Notes under the pieces: model-generated
What the model was told of the DNA's origin: nothing
What the model saw: only the letters and a program-made list of their open reading frames with translations
Database searches by the model: none
Source: Bacillota bacterium
GTDB lineage: Bacteria; Bacillota; Clostridia; Lachnospirales; Lachnospiraceae
Assembly: GCA_023392995.1 (NCBI GenBank)
Contig: JAEWMZ010000480.1
Span: forward strand, 9,083-73,082
Direction: 5' to 3'
DNA: 64,000 nt
Program-made: the position numbers and the translations under genes
In this document: positions 32,158 to 40,424 of the stretch, one piece after another
Layout of the letters: every line of letters starts with the position of its first letter
Numbering within the stretch: the first letter of the stretch is position 1

Positions 32158-32499
32158 TTACCACCTTTCCTCTGTTAATGGAATCTTTATTACATTTCTA
32201 TGACCATGTATCTCTTCATGACAGTTATGACATAAAGGAATAAGGTTTACATATACCTTCCCTTGGAATATGTAAACCTTACTGAGTGCGAATCTTGGAT
32301 GCTTACGAACATATTGTACATGATGAACTGTAGTTGCTTTGGTATATAATCCTTTACCTTTACACCTCTGACATTCATACTTATATTCTTCTAATATTTC
32401 TTTTCTTAGCTTCCTCCAATATGTTGAATGATAGAACTCTTCAAGTCTATCCTCTGATATAAGTCTACTGACCCAGCTGTAAACCTGTTCCTCGGTCAT
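32158..32499 (-). CDS. HNH endonuclease of the packaging module
   Basis: 113 residues: YWRKLRKEILEEYKYECQRCKGKG provides the first Cys pair, TTVHHVQYVRKHP the catalytic His pair and LIPLCHNCHEEIHG the second Cys pair and terminal His. This is the HNH protein that sits next to the terminase in HK97-like phages and cooperates with it in cos cleavage. It lies 160 bp upstream of terS in the transcript. Confidence 0.92.
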   Translation of the reverse strand: MTEEQVYSWVSRLISEDRLEEFYHSTYWRKLRKEILEEYKYECQRCKGKGLYTKATTVHHVQYVRKHPRFALSKVYIFQGKVYVNLIPLCHNCHEEIHGHRNVIKIPLTEERW

Positions 32500-32654
32500 A
32501 ACAATTATTAGCTCCTATAAATTTTATCTCGAATTTGTCATAAGAGATAATGTGTTAAATTCGTTTTGTAGCGTTTCTTCTATTAATCGGCGAAAAAATG
32601 TAAATGCTTATTTTACACCATTGATTTGAGACAAATTGAAGGGTAAAAAATATA

Positions 32655-32676
32655 TAATCATTCGACTGAATGATTA
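32655..32676 (-). terminator. Terminator of the small recombinase gene
   Basis: On the minus strand TAATCATTC / GAATGATTA (9 bp, perfect) with loop AGTC, followed by TATATTTTTT. It overlaps the recombinase stop. The 150 bp beyond it, up to the HNH gene, hold no ORF; this is where a cos site might lie but I cannot identify one. Confidence 0.75.
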
Positions 32677-33222
32677 CTTAAAAGAAAACTTTAGCATGGC
32701 TTTGTCTATCATATCCTGGTCTATTCCTATATACCTTCTTGTAGACTTTTCGTCTGTATGATTCAGTATCTTCCTGACTAACTCTATATCTTGCGTCTGT
32801 TGATACATGTGATAGCCCAAAGACTTACGCATTGTATGAGTTCCGATCGAATAGAGATCAAAGGCATCAGCAGCTTCGTTAAGGATGTTATAAGCTTGTT
32901 GTCTGGTTATAGGTTCGTTCTTACCTTTTCTTGATTTAAACAGAAACTCATAATCCGGCTTGCCTTCTATGTATTTTTCAAGAATAGGTTTTAATTCATG
33001 ATTAATTGGGAACTTCATTTCCTTACCAGTCTTTTTCTCTTTAATTACAAGATTGCTTTTATTTCGCACATCACGCACACGAAGTTTAAGTATATCGGAT
33101 ATTCTCCGGCCAGAATAGATACCAAACATAAACAGTACATAGTTTCTCTCATTTTTAGCTAAGAGAAATTCCGCAACATCATCTATAACCTTCTTATCTC
33201 GAATCGGTTCAACCGCATTCAT
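32674..33222 (-). CDS. Tyrosine recombinase 2 (catalytic domain only), next to the host junction
   Basis: 182 residues consisting of the catalytic domain alone: Arg39/40 in YSGRRISDIL, Lys in VIKEKKTGKEMKF, H129-x-x-R132 in GTHTMRKS, H155 in ILNHTDEKST and nucleophile Y164 in RRYIGID. The usual N-terminal arm-binding and core-binding domains are missing. Proteins of this kind often sit before the terminase in Firmicutes phages. Here it is the recombinase nearest the junction with dacF, with arm-like repeats between. Whether it or recombinase 1 did the integration cannot be told from sequence alone. Confidence 0.9.
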   Translation of the reverse strand: MNAVEPIRDKKVIDDVAEFLLAKNERNYVLFMFGIYSGRRISDILKLRVRDVRNKSNLVIKEKKTGKEMKFPINHELKPILEKYIEGKPDYEFLFKSRKGKNEPITRQQAYNILNEAADAFDLYSIGTHTMRKSLGYHMYQQTQDIELVRKILNHTDEKSTRRYIGIDQDMIDKAMLKFSFK

Positions 33223-33252
33223 CAGATCACCATCCTTAGAGACAATAAAATA

Positions 33253-33288
33253 GAGCAGCTATTCACTCCTAAGAATGAATTACTGCCC
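33253..33288 (-). terminator. Inverted repeat, probable terminator at the prophage edge
   Basis: GAGCAGCTATTCA (33253-33265) and TGAATTACTGCCC (33276-33288) pair with few mismatches. On the minus strand the stem is followed by TATTTTATT. It would stop dacF transcripts from running into the recombinase gene. Confidence 0.5.
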
Positions 33289-33332
33289 TTCAAATATAAT
33301 TTTAACTAATACATATTATATCATATATGGAT

Positions 33333-33374
33333 ACGACATTTCAACGACATAAAATACGACATAAAACACGACAT
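33333..33374. repeat. Four ACGACAT direct repeats (candidate integrase arm sites)
   Basis: ACGACAT occurs at 33333, 33344, 33356 and 33368, spaced 11 to 12 bp, with A-rich linkers. The array lies 110 bp inside the prophage from the presumed core. Its spacing of about one helical turn fits cooperative binding of a recombinase or excisionase. Confidence 0.6.
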
Positions 33375-33487
33375 CCTATTTTTTAGCAAACAGCCTAATT
33401 CACTAGTTTTTTTGATATTTCAACAGCTTATTTTCTACTAATTTTTTCATTCAATTTTTTATTCAAATATTTTTCTTTTCTAAGAAG

Positions 33488-33545
33488 ATACATAAAGAAA
33501 TAAGATTCCTTTATGTATATGCAACACAGGCATCATTTGCACTGG
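33488..33545. other. Prophage-host junction (attR-like core)
   Basis: The inverted repeat ATACATAAAG (33488-33497), an 11-bp centre and CTTTATGTAT (33509-33518) is perfect. It abuts the point where dacF homology ends (about 33520, in the codons for ANDACVA). Core-type sites of tyrosine recombinases have this shape. The matching left junction is outside the window, so the exact crossover cannot be fixed. Confidence 0.6.
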
Positions 33546-33954
33546 CAATACTGATGCACTTGATCATCGTATCCACCGTCTGCGTTTCATTAGGCTCCAG
33601 AAATACCTGGGAACCTCCCATCGAAGCAGCATGTTCACTTACACTTACTTCATCCGTCAAACTAATTTGACCAGCATCCAGTGCCTCAAAAATTAGTAAT
33701 AAGGTCATAATCTTGGTGATACTTGCCGGCTTTAAGCGTTCATCCTTATTTTTATCATAGATAATTGTTCCCGTCGATCCTTCGATGAGCACCGCTGCTG
33801 ATGAGGTGATATCCACCTTGGGATCTGCTGTTGCTGTTGCCTGTACCTCCTTGGTCTCCTCAGTTTTTTTGTTACTTTTCGCGTAAATTGTTATAGGGCT
33901 TAATGATAATAAAATCATAGAGCCAATTAATAATAAAACAAAGAGCCTCTTCAA
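33511..33954 (-). pseudogene. dacF: dacF, 5' part only, interrupted by the prophage
   Basis: The start is a TTG at 33952-33954 with GGAGG upstream, encoding a signal peptide (MKRLFVLLLIGSMILLSLSP). The product is the N-terminal third of a D-alanyl-D-alanine carboxypeptidase: catalytic SxxK in PASITKIMTLLL and SxN in SIASANDACVA. It then ends YT-stop where family members continue with MAEY and, much later, the KTG box. The missing two thirds should lie beyond the left end of the prophage. In Bacillus the same gene order (spoIIM, xerD, nucleoside phosphorylase, dacF) leads into spoIIAA-spoIIAB-sigF, so this is probably the sporulation dacF. Confidence 0.87.
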
Positions 33955-34088
33955 AACTACCTCCATCCCACCGTAGAAACGGTTGAATCTGAATATCTCG
34001 ATTATTACATTTTAATCCAGGCTCCTGGTTTTTAGACCAAACTTTGCATAAATTTGTCTTACTTTTTTTGGTTTGTACTAAACTACTC

Positions 34089-34664
34089 CTAATCCTCTAC
34101 AATTACGTTGCATGTCAGGATTTTTCCTTTCACCTTTGCAACAATAACCGTTCTTCCTTTCTCAACGGCTGTCACATGGCCAAAGAGATTAACGGTAGCC
34201 ACTCGTTCATCCCCGCTCTTCCAGCGCACATAGGAATAAGTCCCTTTAATCTTTAAATGATACGTGTCTCCTCTTTTCAGTCGAAGAGTTTTCTTATTAA
34301 TATCAATTACGTGTACTCTGCATTTTAGCTCCTTATGATCCACCTCGGCTATGATGAAGGCCTTACCAATCTGATAACCATATACTCTTCCGTTGAAGTT
34401 AACATCAGCCACTCTAAAATTAGTAGAATAAAAAGCGACCCTTTTATTAAGGGCATAAACATAAAGATGAAATTCTTCCCCTTTGATCAAATATAAATCC
34501 CTTTTATTCAAATGAAGTGAAAAAGGTAACTGAATTGATTTTTGATAAAATAAGGAAGAATTCTCATATACAAATTTCAGCATCACGATACCTATGATCA
34601 CGATGATGATCAGCTTTATGATATTGTAATAAAAGGGTCTCTTACAGCAACTATCCTCATTCAT
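34089..34664 (-). CDS. Membrane-anchored protein with two Ig-like (Big_2) repeats
   Basis: 191 residues from ATG 34664 (MNEDSCCKRPFYYNIIKLII). One N-terminal membrane segment (IIKLIIIVIIGIVMLKFVY) is followed by two related bacterial Ig-like modules. The first is LNKRDLYLIKGEEFHLYVYA...GRVYGYQIGKAFIIAEV; the second is KTLRLKRGDTYHLKIKGTYSYVRWKSGDERVATVN with VTAVEKGRTVIVAKV. It lies 135 bp upstream of dacF in the same direction. It is probably displayed on the outer face of the membrane; role unknown, possibly in the sporangium given its neighbours. Confidence 0.72.
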   Translation of the reverse strand: MNEDSCCKRPFYYNIIKLIIIVIIGIVMLKFVYENSSLFYQKSIQLPFSLHLNKRDLYLIKGEEFHLYVYALNKRVAFYSTNFRVADVNFNGRVYGYQIGKAFIIAEVDHKELKCRVHVIDINKKTLRLKRGDTYHLKIKGTYSYVRWKSGDERVATVNLFGHVTAVEKGRTVIVAKVKGKILTCNVIVED

Positions 34665-34836
34665 TCCCACACTCCGGCTCATTCATCCGTCTTTAGTATA
34701 GTGTATGTCGGATTACCGGAAAACTGTATTCTGGAATAAATAAAACAATAAAATTTAAAGTAAAAATCCTTTCCTGTATTTATCTTTGTTCCTTGTACAT
34801 TGTTTTCTCTAAAATAACTGGTAAGAAAACGATATA

Positions 34837-36162
34837 CTAGAAGGTGGTAACTCCATCCTTCGTCACAATTGCATATACAGTCTTTGGTTTCTCTATTTTC
34901 GCCTGTCCGATCACATAAGAATTTAACAAGCGCTGTTTTGCTTCGGCCAACTTCTTCTCGTCGTTGGCATACAAGGTAGCAATGGATTCTCCCTTAGTAG
35001 CATAGTCGCCAAGCTTTTTATGAATCTTAACACCAACACTGATATCAATGACACTCTCCTTGGTTTCTCTTCCGCCACCGAGAATTAAGGAAGTCATACC
35101 GATTTCATCAGTATGAATATAGGTAATATAACCATCTTCCGGAGCGGTGACTTCTTCTGCGATTCTGGCTTTCGCAAATAGCTCGGTGTTAAAAATCGGT
35201 TCACTGTCACCATTTTGTGCACGGACAAATTCTGCGAACTTCTTCAGCGCACTTCCATCTGCCAGCTTCTCCTCCAGAAGCATCTTTGCTTCCTCGATAT
35301 CCTTCGCAATCTCAGCACCGACCAGCATATACGCTGCCAGGATCATACTAACCTCTAACAGATCCTTTGGTCCTTCCCCGCGCAGGGTATCAATTGCCTC
35401 TATTACCTCCAGTGTATTACCAACGGCATTTCCTAAGGGTTGGTTCATATCTGTAATAACAGCATAGGTTTTTCTTCCTGCGATTGTTCCAATCTGAACC
35501 ATCTCCCGAGCCAAAGCCAAGGATTCCTCTAAGGTCTTCATAAAGGCGCCGCTGCCTGTCTTGACATCCAAAACAATGACATCAGAGCCAGAGGCAATTT
35601 TTTTGCTCATAATACTGCTGGCTATAAGGGAAATGTTATCAACGGTTGCCGTTACATCGCGAAGTGCATAAATTTTTTTATCAGCTGGCGCAAGATTGGC
35701 CGTCTGACCAACAATGGCCATCTTAATGGTATTAACATTCTCAATAAATTTCTCTGTTGTAATGGTGGTTGAAAAGCCAGGGAAGCTCTCCAGCTTATCA
35801 ATCGTCCCTCCGGTATGCCCCAGACCGCGGCCGGACATCTTTGCTACGGGTATTCCAAGCGCTGCTACTAAAGGTCCAAGTACCAAAGAGGTTTTATCAC
35901 CTACACCGCCGGTACTGTGCTTATCCACCTTTATTCCATGGATTTTCGATAGATCCAGTATGTCACCGCTATGAGCCATTGCAACCGTCAAAGCCGCAGT
36001 TTCTTCATGATCCATTCCATTTAAGCAAACGGACATTAAAAATGCTGACATTTGATAATCCGGAATGGAACCTTGTGTATAGCCTTGAATAATAAATTCA
36101 ATTTCTTCTTTAGTCAACTTTTCTTTATTTTTCTTTTTATGAATCAAATCATACATCTTCAT
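34837..36162 (-). CDS. pdp: Pyrimidine-nucleoside phosphorylase
   Basis: 441 residues from ATG 36162 (MKMYDLIHKKKNKEKLTKEE), which has GGAGG at the right distance; the frame extends five codons upstream. The family signature is present: VDKHSTGGVGDKTSLVLGPL, SGRGLGHTGGTIDKLESFPG, VKTGSGAFMKTLEESLALA. The C-terminal domain has EDGYITYIHTDEIG and GVKIHKKLGDYATKGE. It splits uridine, deoxyuridine and thymidine with phosphate for pentose and base salvage. It occupies the slot of punA/deoB between xerD and dacF in Bacillus. Confidence 0.95.
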   Translation of the reverse strand: MKMYDLIHKKKNKEKLTKEEIEFIIQGYTQGSIPDYQMSAFLMSVCLNGMDHEETAALTVAMAHSGDILDLSKIHGIKVDKHSTGGVGDKTSLVLGPLVAALGIPVAKMSGRGLGHTGGTIDKLESFPGFSTTITTEKFIENVNTIKMAIVGQTANLAPADKKIYALRDVTATVDNISLIASSIMSKKIASGSDVIVLDVKTGSGAFMKTLEESLALAREMVQIGTIAGRKTYAVITDMNQPLGNAVGNTLEVIEAIDTLRGEGPKDLLEVSMILAAYMLVGAEIAKDIEEAKMLLEEKLADGSALKKFAEFVRAQNGDSEPIFNTELFAKARIAEEVTAPEDGYITYIHTDEIGMTSLILGGGRETKESVIDISVGVKIHKKLGDYATKGESIATLYANDEKKLAEAKQRLLNSYVIGQAKIEKPKTVYAIVTKDGVTTF

Positions 36163-36636
36163 GAGTATTACCTCCAATTTATTTATATGATAATTTCGCT
36201 GATATCCAAAATCAGCAGTGTTCAGAAAGAAAAAGCACTTTTTGTTTCATCTATTATTATATACCATAATATAAAAAAAGCCTATCCAGTCCTGGGATTT
36301 TTCTTATAATTACTGTTAAATTATACCGATATTTATTGATGCCTTCTATTAAGGAACCTATTGAAAAACTATGCACAAGATTTATGAAGCTTCACTTTTT
36401 GCTCTTTAGAATACTGGAATTTCTCTTAATTTATACAACCATAATGAGAAAGTGATGAATACAATCTGAATATATATCCAGCCTTACGGCGTACTTCTTT
36501 GTCTCCTCTTTGTAAATCCCCTTTTATAGCGCTACAATGATTACCGTTATATGTTTGTAAATGGATATTTATACAGTAGCATTCATCCAATTTATAGCAA
36601 ATAACCTTTCTTCAGCCAAAATATTCTGCAATTACC
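36163..36636. other. Intergenic region between pdp and aroF
   Basis: AT-rich, with no credible ORF. I looked for a T-box or other aromatic-amino-acid leader ahead of aroF and found no specifier loop or AGGGTGGNACCGCG-like antiterminator. The only clear element is the aroF promoter at its right end. Confidence 0.5.
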
Positions 36637-36665
36637 TTGACGTAGGATATAAAACAAGATAAAAT
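36637..36665 (+). promoter_or_regulatory. Sigma-A promoter of the DAHP synthase gene
   Basis: TTGACG (36637-36642), exactly 17 bp, TAAAAT (36660-36665). The start site would be near 36672, which rules out the in-frame ATG at 36664 as the true start. Confidence 0.75.
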
Positions 36666-36696
36666 GAATCAACAAAATACGAGGGAGATCGATAAA

Positions 36697-37728
36697 ATGA
36701 GTTTTCAATTTATTAAAGAAGTTATCTCACCAGAGGATTTGGTGAAGGCTTATCCACTGCCGCCAAGAGATGTGCTTCGTAAAAAAGAACGTGACCAGCA
36801 GATTAAAGATGTCATTACAGGCTCTTCCGATAAATTCCTTGTCATCATCGGTCCTTGCTCTGCTGATAACGAGGATGCAGTATGTGATTATATCTCCCGC
36901 CTTGCCAAGGTTCAGGAAAAGGTCGAGGATAAGGTTATCTTAATTCCAAGAATTTATACAAATAAGCCAAGAACCACCGGCGAAGGCTATAAGGGAATCG
37001 TACATCAGCCAGATCCGGAGAAGGAACCGGATTTGCAGGAAGGCTTGATTGCCATGAGAAAGATGCATTTACGCGCAATAGCAGAAACGGGTCTTACCGC
37101 TGCGGACGAGATGCTCTATCCGGAAAACTGGCCTTATGTAGAAGATATTCTCTCCTATGTAGCAGTGGGTGCCCGCTCTGTTGAGGATCAGCAGCACCGT
37201 CTTACCATTAGTGGAATGGACGTTCCTGCAGGTATGAAGAATCCTACCAGCGGTGATTTCTCCGTTATGTTGAATTCGGTAGTTGCTGCTCAAGCAAAGC
37301 ATACCTTCCTATACCGTACCTGGGAAGTGAATACTTCCGGTAATGAGCTGGCTCATACCATCCTAAGAGGTGCAGTGAATAAGCATGGCCAGAGTCTGCC
37401 AAATTATCATTACGAGGATCTTAATCTGTTATTCACCATGTATCAGGAGCGTGATTTAAAGAATCCTGCCGCCATTGTTGATGCTAATCATGCCAACTCT
37501 AATAAAAAATATAAGGAGCAGACCCGTATTGTAAAGGAAGTACTCCATAGCCGCAGATTATCAAAGGATATCGCCAGTCTTGTAAAAGGTGTTATGATTG
37601 AAAGCTATATTAAGGGCGGCAGCCAAAAAGTATCTGAACATATATACGGCAAGTCCATTACAGATCCCTGCCTGGGCTGGGAAGACTCCGAAAAATTAAT
37701 CTATACCATTGCAGATAGTATCTCATAA
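36697..37728 (+). CDS. aroF: 3-deoxy-7-phosphoheptulonate (DAHP) synthase, class I
   Basis: 343 residues from ATG 36697 (MSFQFIKEVISPEDLVKAYP); GAGGGAG is upstream and the promoter places transcription start after the earlier ATG. It has the AroF/G/H pattern: SDKFLVIIGPCSADNEDAV, RIYTNKPRTTGEGYKGIVHQPD, GLTAADEMLYPENWPYVEDI, GVMIESYIKGG. It condenses phosphoenolpyruvate and erythrose-4-phosphate in the first step of aromatic amino acid synthesis. It is the only large plus-strand host gene here and stands alone with its own promoter and terminator, as an insertion in the spoIIM-xerD-pdp-dacF order. Confidence 0.94.
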   Translation: MSFQFIKEVISPEDLVKAYPLPPRDVLRKKERDQQIKDVITGSSDKFLVIIGPCSADNEDAVCDYISRLAKVQEKVEDKVILIPRIYTNKPRTTGEGYKGIVHQPDPEKEPDLQEGLIAMRKMHLRAIAETGLTAADEMLYPENWPYVEDILSYVAVGARSVEDQQHRLTISGMDVPAGMKNPTSGDFSVMLNSVVAAQAKHTFLYRTWEVNTSGNELAHTILRGAVNKHGQSLPNYHYEDLNLLFTMYQERDLKNPAAIVDANHANSNKKYKEQTRIVKEVLHSRRLSKDIASLVKGVMIESYIKGGSQKVSEHIYGKSITDPCLGWEDSEKLIYTIADSIS

Positions 37729-37741
37729 GGATTTTCATAAA

Positions 37742-37831
37742 AAAAGAGCTGCCTCCGGTAGAACCCCTCCAACACCTCGTCTTAAACGAAGTGGCGGATC
37801 ACATTCTACCGGGGACAGCCCTTTTGTTTTT
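37742..37831 (+). terminator. Large hairpin terminator after aroF (possibly bidirectional)
   Basis: CTGCCTCCGGTAGAA (37749-37763) pairs with TTCTACCGGGGACAG (37804-37818). An inner hairpin CTCGT/ACGAA closes the loop, and T-runs flank both sides. It ends aroF transcription and could also serve leftward readthrough. Confidence 0.75.
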
Positions 37832-37929
37832 GTAAGTAATCATCTTTATACATTCTATCCCTAATTGATTCTAACAGACATATGACCATTACCACCTTTA
37901 GATAACGGTGTGCTAGATGAAAACACACA

Positions 37930-38170
37930 GTATTTCACACGAACGGTCATTCATCTGTAAGGACACTCAATGCTGGATGCGAAAATATATCTTCTTATTT
38001 CACACGAATGGACATTCGACCTTTCGATCGCAGGGGCTGGATTTAAAATGCTCTGCATTTTTCACGAATTGACATTTGACCGCATGTTCACGGGATACAA
38101 GATGTGAAATGCTCCTTCATCCGTAAGAATGCTCATGCCCGAGGTGAAAATATTGCTTCTTTCACACAAT
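37930..38170. repeat. Cluster of degenerate TTTCAC-bounded repeats
   Basis: Units start TATTTCACACGAA at 37932 and 37997 and ATTTTTCACGAA at 38057, with a further TTTCACAC at 38160. Each holds CATTC/CATTT-ACC, often CTCA and GGATG, and ends near GTGAAA or GCGAAA. The period is 60 to 65 bp. A second cluster lies at 41.3-41.6 kb. The gap contains no credible gene. Confidence 0.6.
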
Positions 38171-38229
38171 TCTTCCTAAGAAAGGCTACAATGACTGCCA
38201 CCCTACGCCAAGAGAAACTCTCCTATTCT

Positions 38230-39105
38230 CTACGCCCTGGGATGAGTGTTCATATATACCTCTCTGCTATTCTTATAGCTATGTGCCAGGTACAGCTGCG
38301 TTGTCGCGATATCTGCATGACCTAAAAACTCCTGGACACTGCCTAAATCTGCTCCATTGCCAATCATGTGTGCTGCAAAGGAATGCCGGATGGCATTTGG
38401 ATTGATTTCCTTCATACCCGCTGCTTTCGCATAAGTTTTCATTATCTTCCATAAGCCCTGTCTACTGAGCTGCTCACCATTAATATTTAAGAATAAATAC
38501 TCGCTTTTCATCTTATCAAAGCTTTGGGATCTGATATTTAAATATTCCTGGAGGGAAGCTTTTGCCGTCTTTCCAAAGGGAACAATTCGTTCTCTTTTAT
38601 CTCCGCAGATAATGTATCTGGCAGATAAGTTCACATCGGTTACCTTAATCGCTATCATCTCTGATACCTTCACCCCGGTTGCATACATCAGCTCCAGAAT
38701 AGCACGGTCTCGAATCCCTTTTCTGGTCTTCGTATTAGGCTGTGCCAGCAGCTTATCAACCAGTGATATCTCAATGATCTGAGGCGTCTTTTTTTGAACC
38801 TTCGGAGGCTTAATCCGTTCGGAGGGATCACCCTGTATTAACTGCTGCTTCATCAGGTATAAGATAAACGCCTTTAGCGCTGCAATATTTCTAGTGACTG
38901 AGGCGGGAGAAAGCCCTTCCTTCTCCAAGGTAAGCACATAGGAATTCAAGCTGGTCTCACTAATTTTTGTAACAGAATTAATCTCTTGTTTCTCTAAGAA
39001 TAGCATTAATTTCTTTAAATCATTATGATAGGCCTGCATCGTATTCTTGGATGCATGCTTCACTTCCTTCATATATAGCAGAAAATCATTGATATATTGT
39101 TCCAT
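38230..39105 (-). CDS. xerD: XerC/XerD-like tyrosine recombinase with altered catalytic residues
   Basis: 291 residues from ATG 39105 (MEQYINDFLLYMKEVKHASK), which follows GGAGG; an ATG seven codons earlier has no site. The full Xer layout is present: SAM-like domain 1-90, catalytic domain 110-291, and ending with TTQLYLAHSYKN (Tyr272) and EFLGHADIA (His263). The first catalytic Arg is Lys146 (YATGVKVSEM instead of TGxRVSEL). The His of H-x-x-R is Asn237 (PNAIRHSF). The beta-hairpin GKGNKER is shortened to GDKRER. It sits in the conserved spoIIM-xerD slot, so it is orthologous by position, but its activity is doubtful. Confidence 0.87.
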   Translation of the reverse strand: MEQYINDFLLYMKEVKHASKNTMQAYHNDLKKLMLFLEKQEINSVTKISETSLNSYVLTLEKEGLSPASVTRNIAALKAFILYLMKQQLIQGDPSERIKPPKVQKKTPQIIEISLVDKLLAQPNTKTRKGIRDRAILELMYATGVKVSEMIAIKVTDVNLSARYIICGDKRERIVPFGKTAKASLQEYLNIRSQSFDKMKSEYLFLNINGEQLSRQGLWKIMKTYAKAAGMKEINPNAIRHSFAAHMIGNGADLGSVQEFLGHADIATTQLYLAHSYKNSREVYMNTHPRA

Positions 39106-39135
39106 ATCCTTCCTCCTATTAGACAAAAATAGCTC

Positions 39136-39744
39136 TTACAATATACCAAGTGCTTTCTTTAGTAAATAAGCACCCGGATAAGCTTCCAGAAAACATGCCA
39201 ATAACAATGCTGCCGCCAACAAGAACAAAAGCAAAAGATTGGATTGCATAAGCTTTGTAATTCCACGGAAATGAGAACGGTTCTCCTGATAGATTGTACG
39301 GTTCATCTCAAAGCCCTTATATAAACAGATTAAAGAGATGGGAATATACAACAGTCCATGGGGAATGATTGAAATAAATACTAGAAAAATCCCCTTCCAT
39401 CCATATTGAATTGTCAAAGCTGAAATTAAAAACCCTGCGTGAAATCCTACTGCTGTTATCTTAAATGCCATAAAAGGAATTCCAAGGACTGTTATCGTCA
39501 GTAACCAAAATACCAAAAATTCCTGTAGGTTCTTACTGAGGATATACCGAAACAAACCGGAATAATTAATATTCTGCGACGTTATACCCGATATAACGCT
39601 GCTCTCATATTCCTTTAAAGCTTCGATATAATTATCCTGAAATAAGTTCGCATAGATTACCCCTAAAACCATACCAAGGATTAGAAGTAGAAATGCTACT
39701 TGTATCATGCTAAAATTGCCAAGAGAAAACTTTTGCTGTTTCAT
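39136..39744 (-). CDS. spoIIM: Stage II sporulation protein M
   Basis: 202 residues from ATG 39744 (MKQQKFSLGNFSMIQVAFLL), with AAGGA upstream. Five to six hydrophobic segments are visible (about 12-32, 72-95, 98-118, 120-145, 172-195), with the family phrases FLVFWLLTITVLGIPFMAFKI and GFLISALTIQYGWKGIFLVFISIIPHG (in part). SpoIIM is part of the DMP peptidoglycan-degrading complex that drives engulfment. It confirms that the host is a spore former. It is followed by xerD 30 bp downstream. Confidence 0.92.
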   Translation of the reverse strand: MKQQKFSLGNFSMIQVAFLLLILGMVLGVIYANLFQDNYIEALKEYESSVISGITSQNINYSGLFRYILSKNLQEFLVFWLLTITVLGIPFMAFKITAVGFHAGFLISALTIQYGWKGIFLVFISIIPHGLLYIPISLICLYKGFEMNRTIYQENRSHFRGITKLMQSNLLLLFLLAAALLLACFLEAYPGAYLLKKALGIL

Positions 39745-39852
39745 AAATCCTTGCCTGCCCATCTTCACTATCTATAACATAAATATGTCGGCGCTGGGAT
39801 AATAGAACAAGCTTCCCTTAGGAAAATGAATTTCATTGCTTCTTATCTCTTA

Positions 39853-40386
39853 TTATAATCCAACTTTTACTTTATATGCCAGAATAGCTGCAATCGTTTT
39901 TGCGTCCACGATCTCACCCCTTAGAATCATATCTGTCAATTCTTCTACCGAATGACGTTCTACGGTTACAAATTCATCTTCATCCAGATTTTGATTGCTT
40001 GGAAGAATACCCGTGGTATAATAAATTCCAATTTTCTCATTGCTAAAGGCAACGGTAGTATAAAGATCAAAGAGATGAAATACCTCACCTGCAATATATC
40101 CGGTCTCTTCCTCACATTCACGAATTGCACAGGTTATGCCTTCTTCCCCTGGATTTAGACCTCCTGCTGGGATTTCCAGAGTATATTGATCCACTGCATT
40201 GCGATACTGACGCACCATTATGATATTTCCATCCGGATCAACGGGGATCATAGCCGCTGCTCCCCTATGATTGATAAAGTCAAAATGAGTGATTTTTCCG
40301 CCCTCAATTTCGATGGTATCCTTGTAAAAATCGATGATACGACCTTCCTGTACTAAATCTCTTTTTATTCTCTTGTATGGGTTCAT
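39853..40386 (-). CDS. NUDIX hydrolase, ADP-ribose pyrophosphatase type
   Basis: 177 residues. The Nudix box GLNPGEEGITCAIRECEEETGY fits GX5EX7REUXEEXGU. Upstream VDPDGNIIMVRQYRNAVDQYTLEIPAGG is the usual ADP-ribose-type lead-in. The N-terminus MNPYKRIKRDLVQEGRIIDFY has the DUF-like swapped strand of ADPRases. It hydrolyses ADP-ribose and similar metabolites to AMP and sugar phosphate. It precedes spoIIM as in Bacillus (nudF-ripX region), supporting conserved order. Confidence 0.92.
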   Translation of the reverse strand: MNPYKRIKRDLVQEGRIIDFYKDTIEIEGGKITHFDFINHRGAAAMIPVDPDGNIIMVRQYRNAVDQYTLEIPAGGLNPGEEGITCAIRECEEETGYIAGEVFHLFDLYTTVAFSNEKIGIYYTTGILPSNQNLDEDEFVTVERHSVEELTDMILRGEIVDAKTIAAILAYKVKVGL

Positions 40387-40424
40387 ATAAAGCTCCTTAT
40401 CATTATCGTCGTCTATTGTTTAAC

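Noticed and set aside
36163..36696. T-box or other riboswitch ahead of the DAHP synthase gene.
   Set aside because: The promoter leaves only a 25-nt leader, too short for any riboswitch, and no T-box sequence is present.
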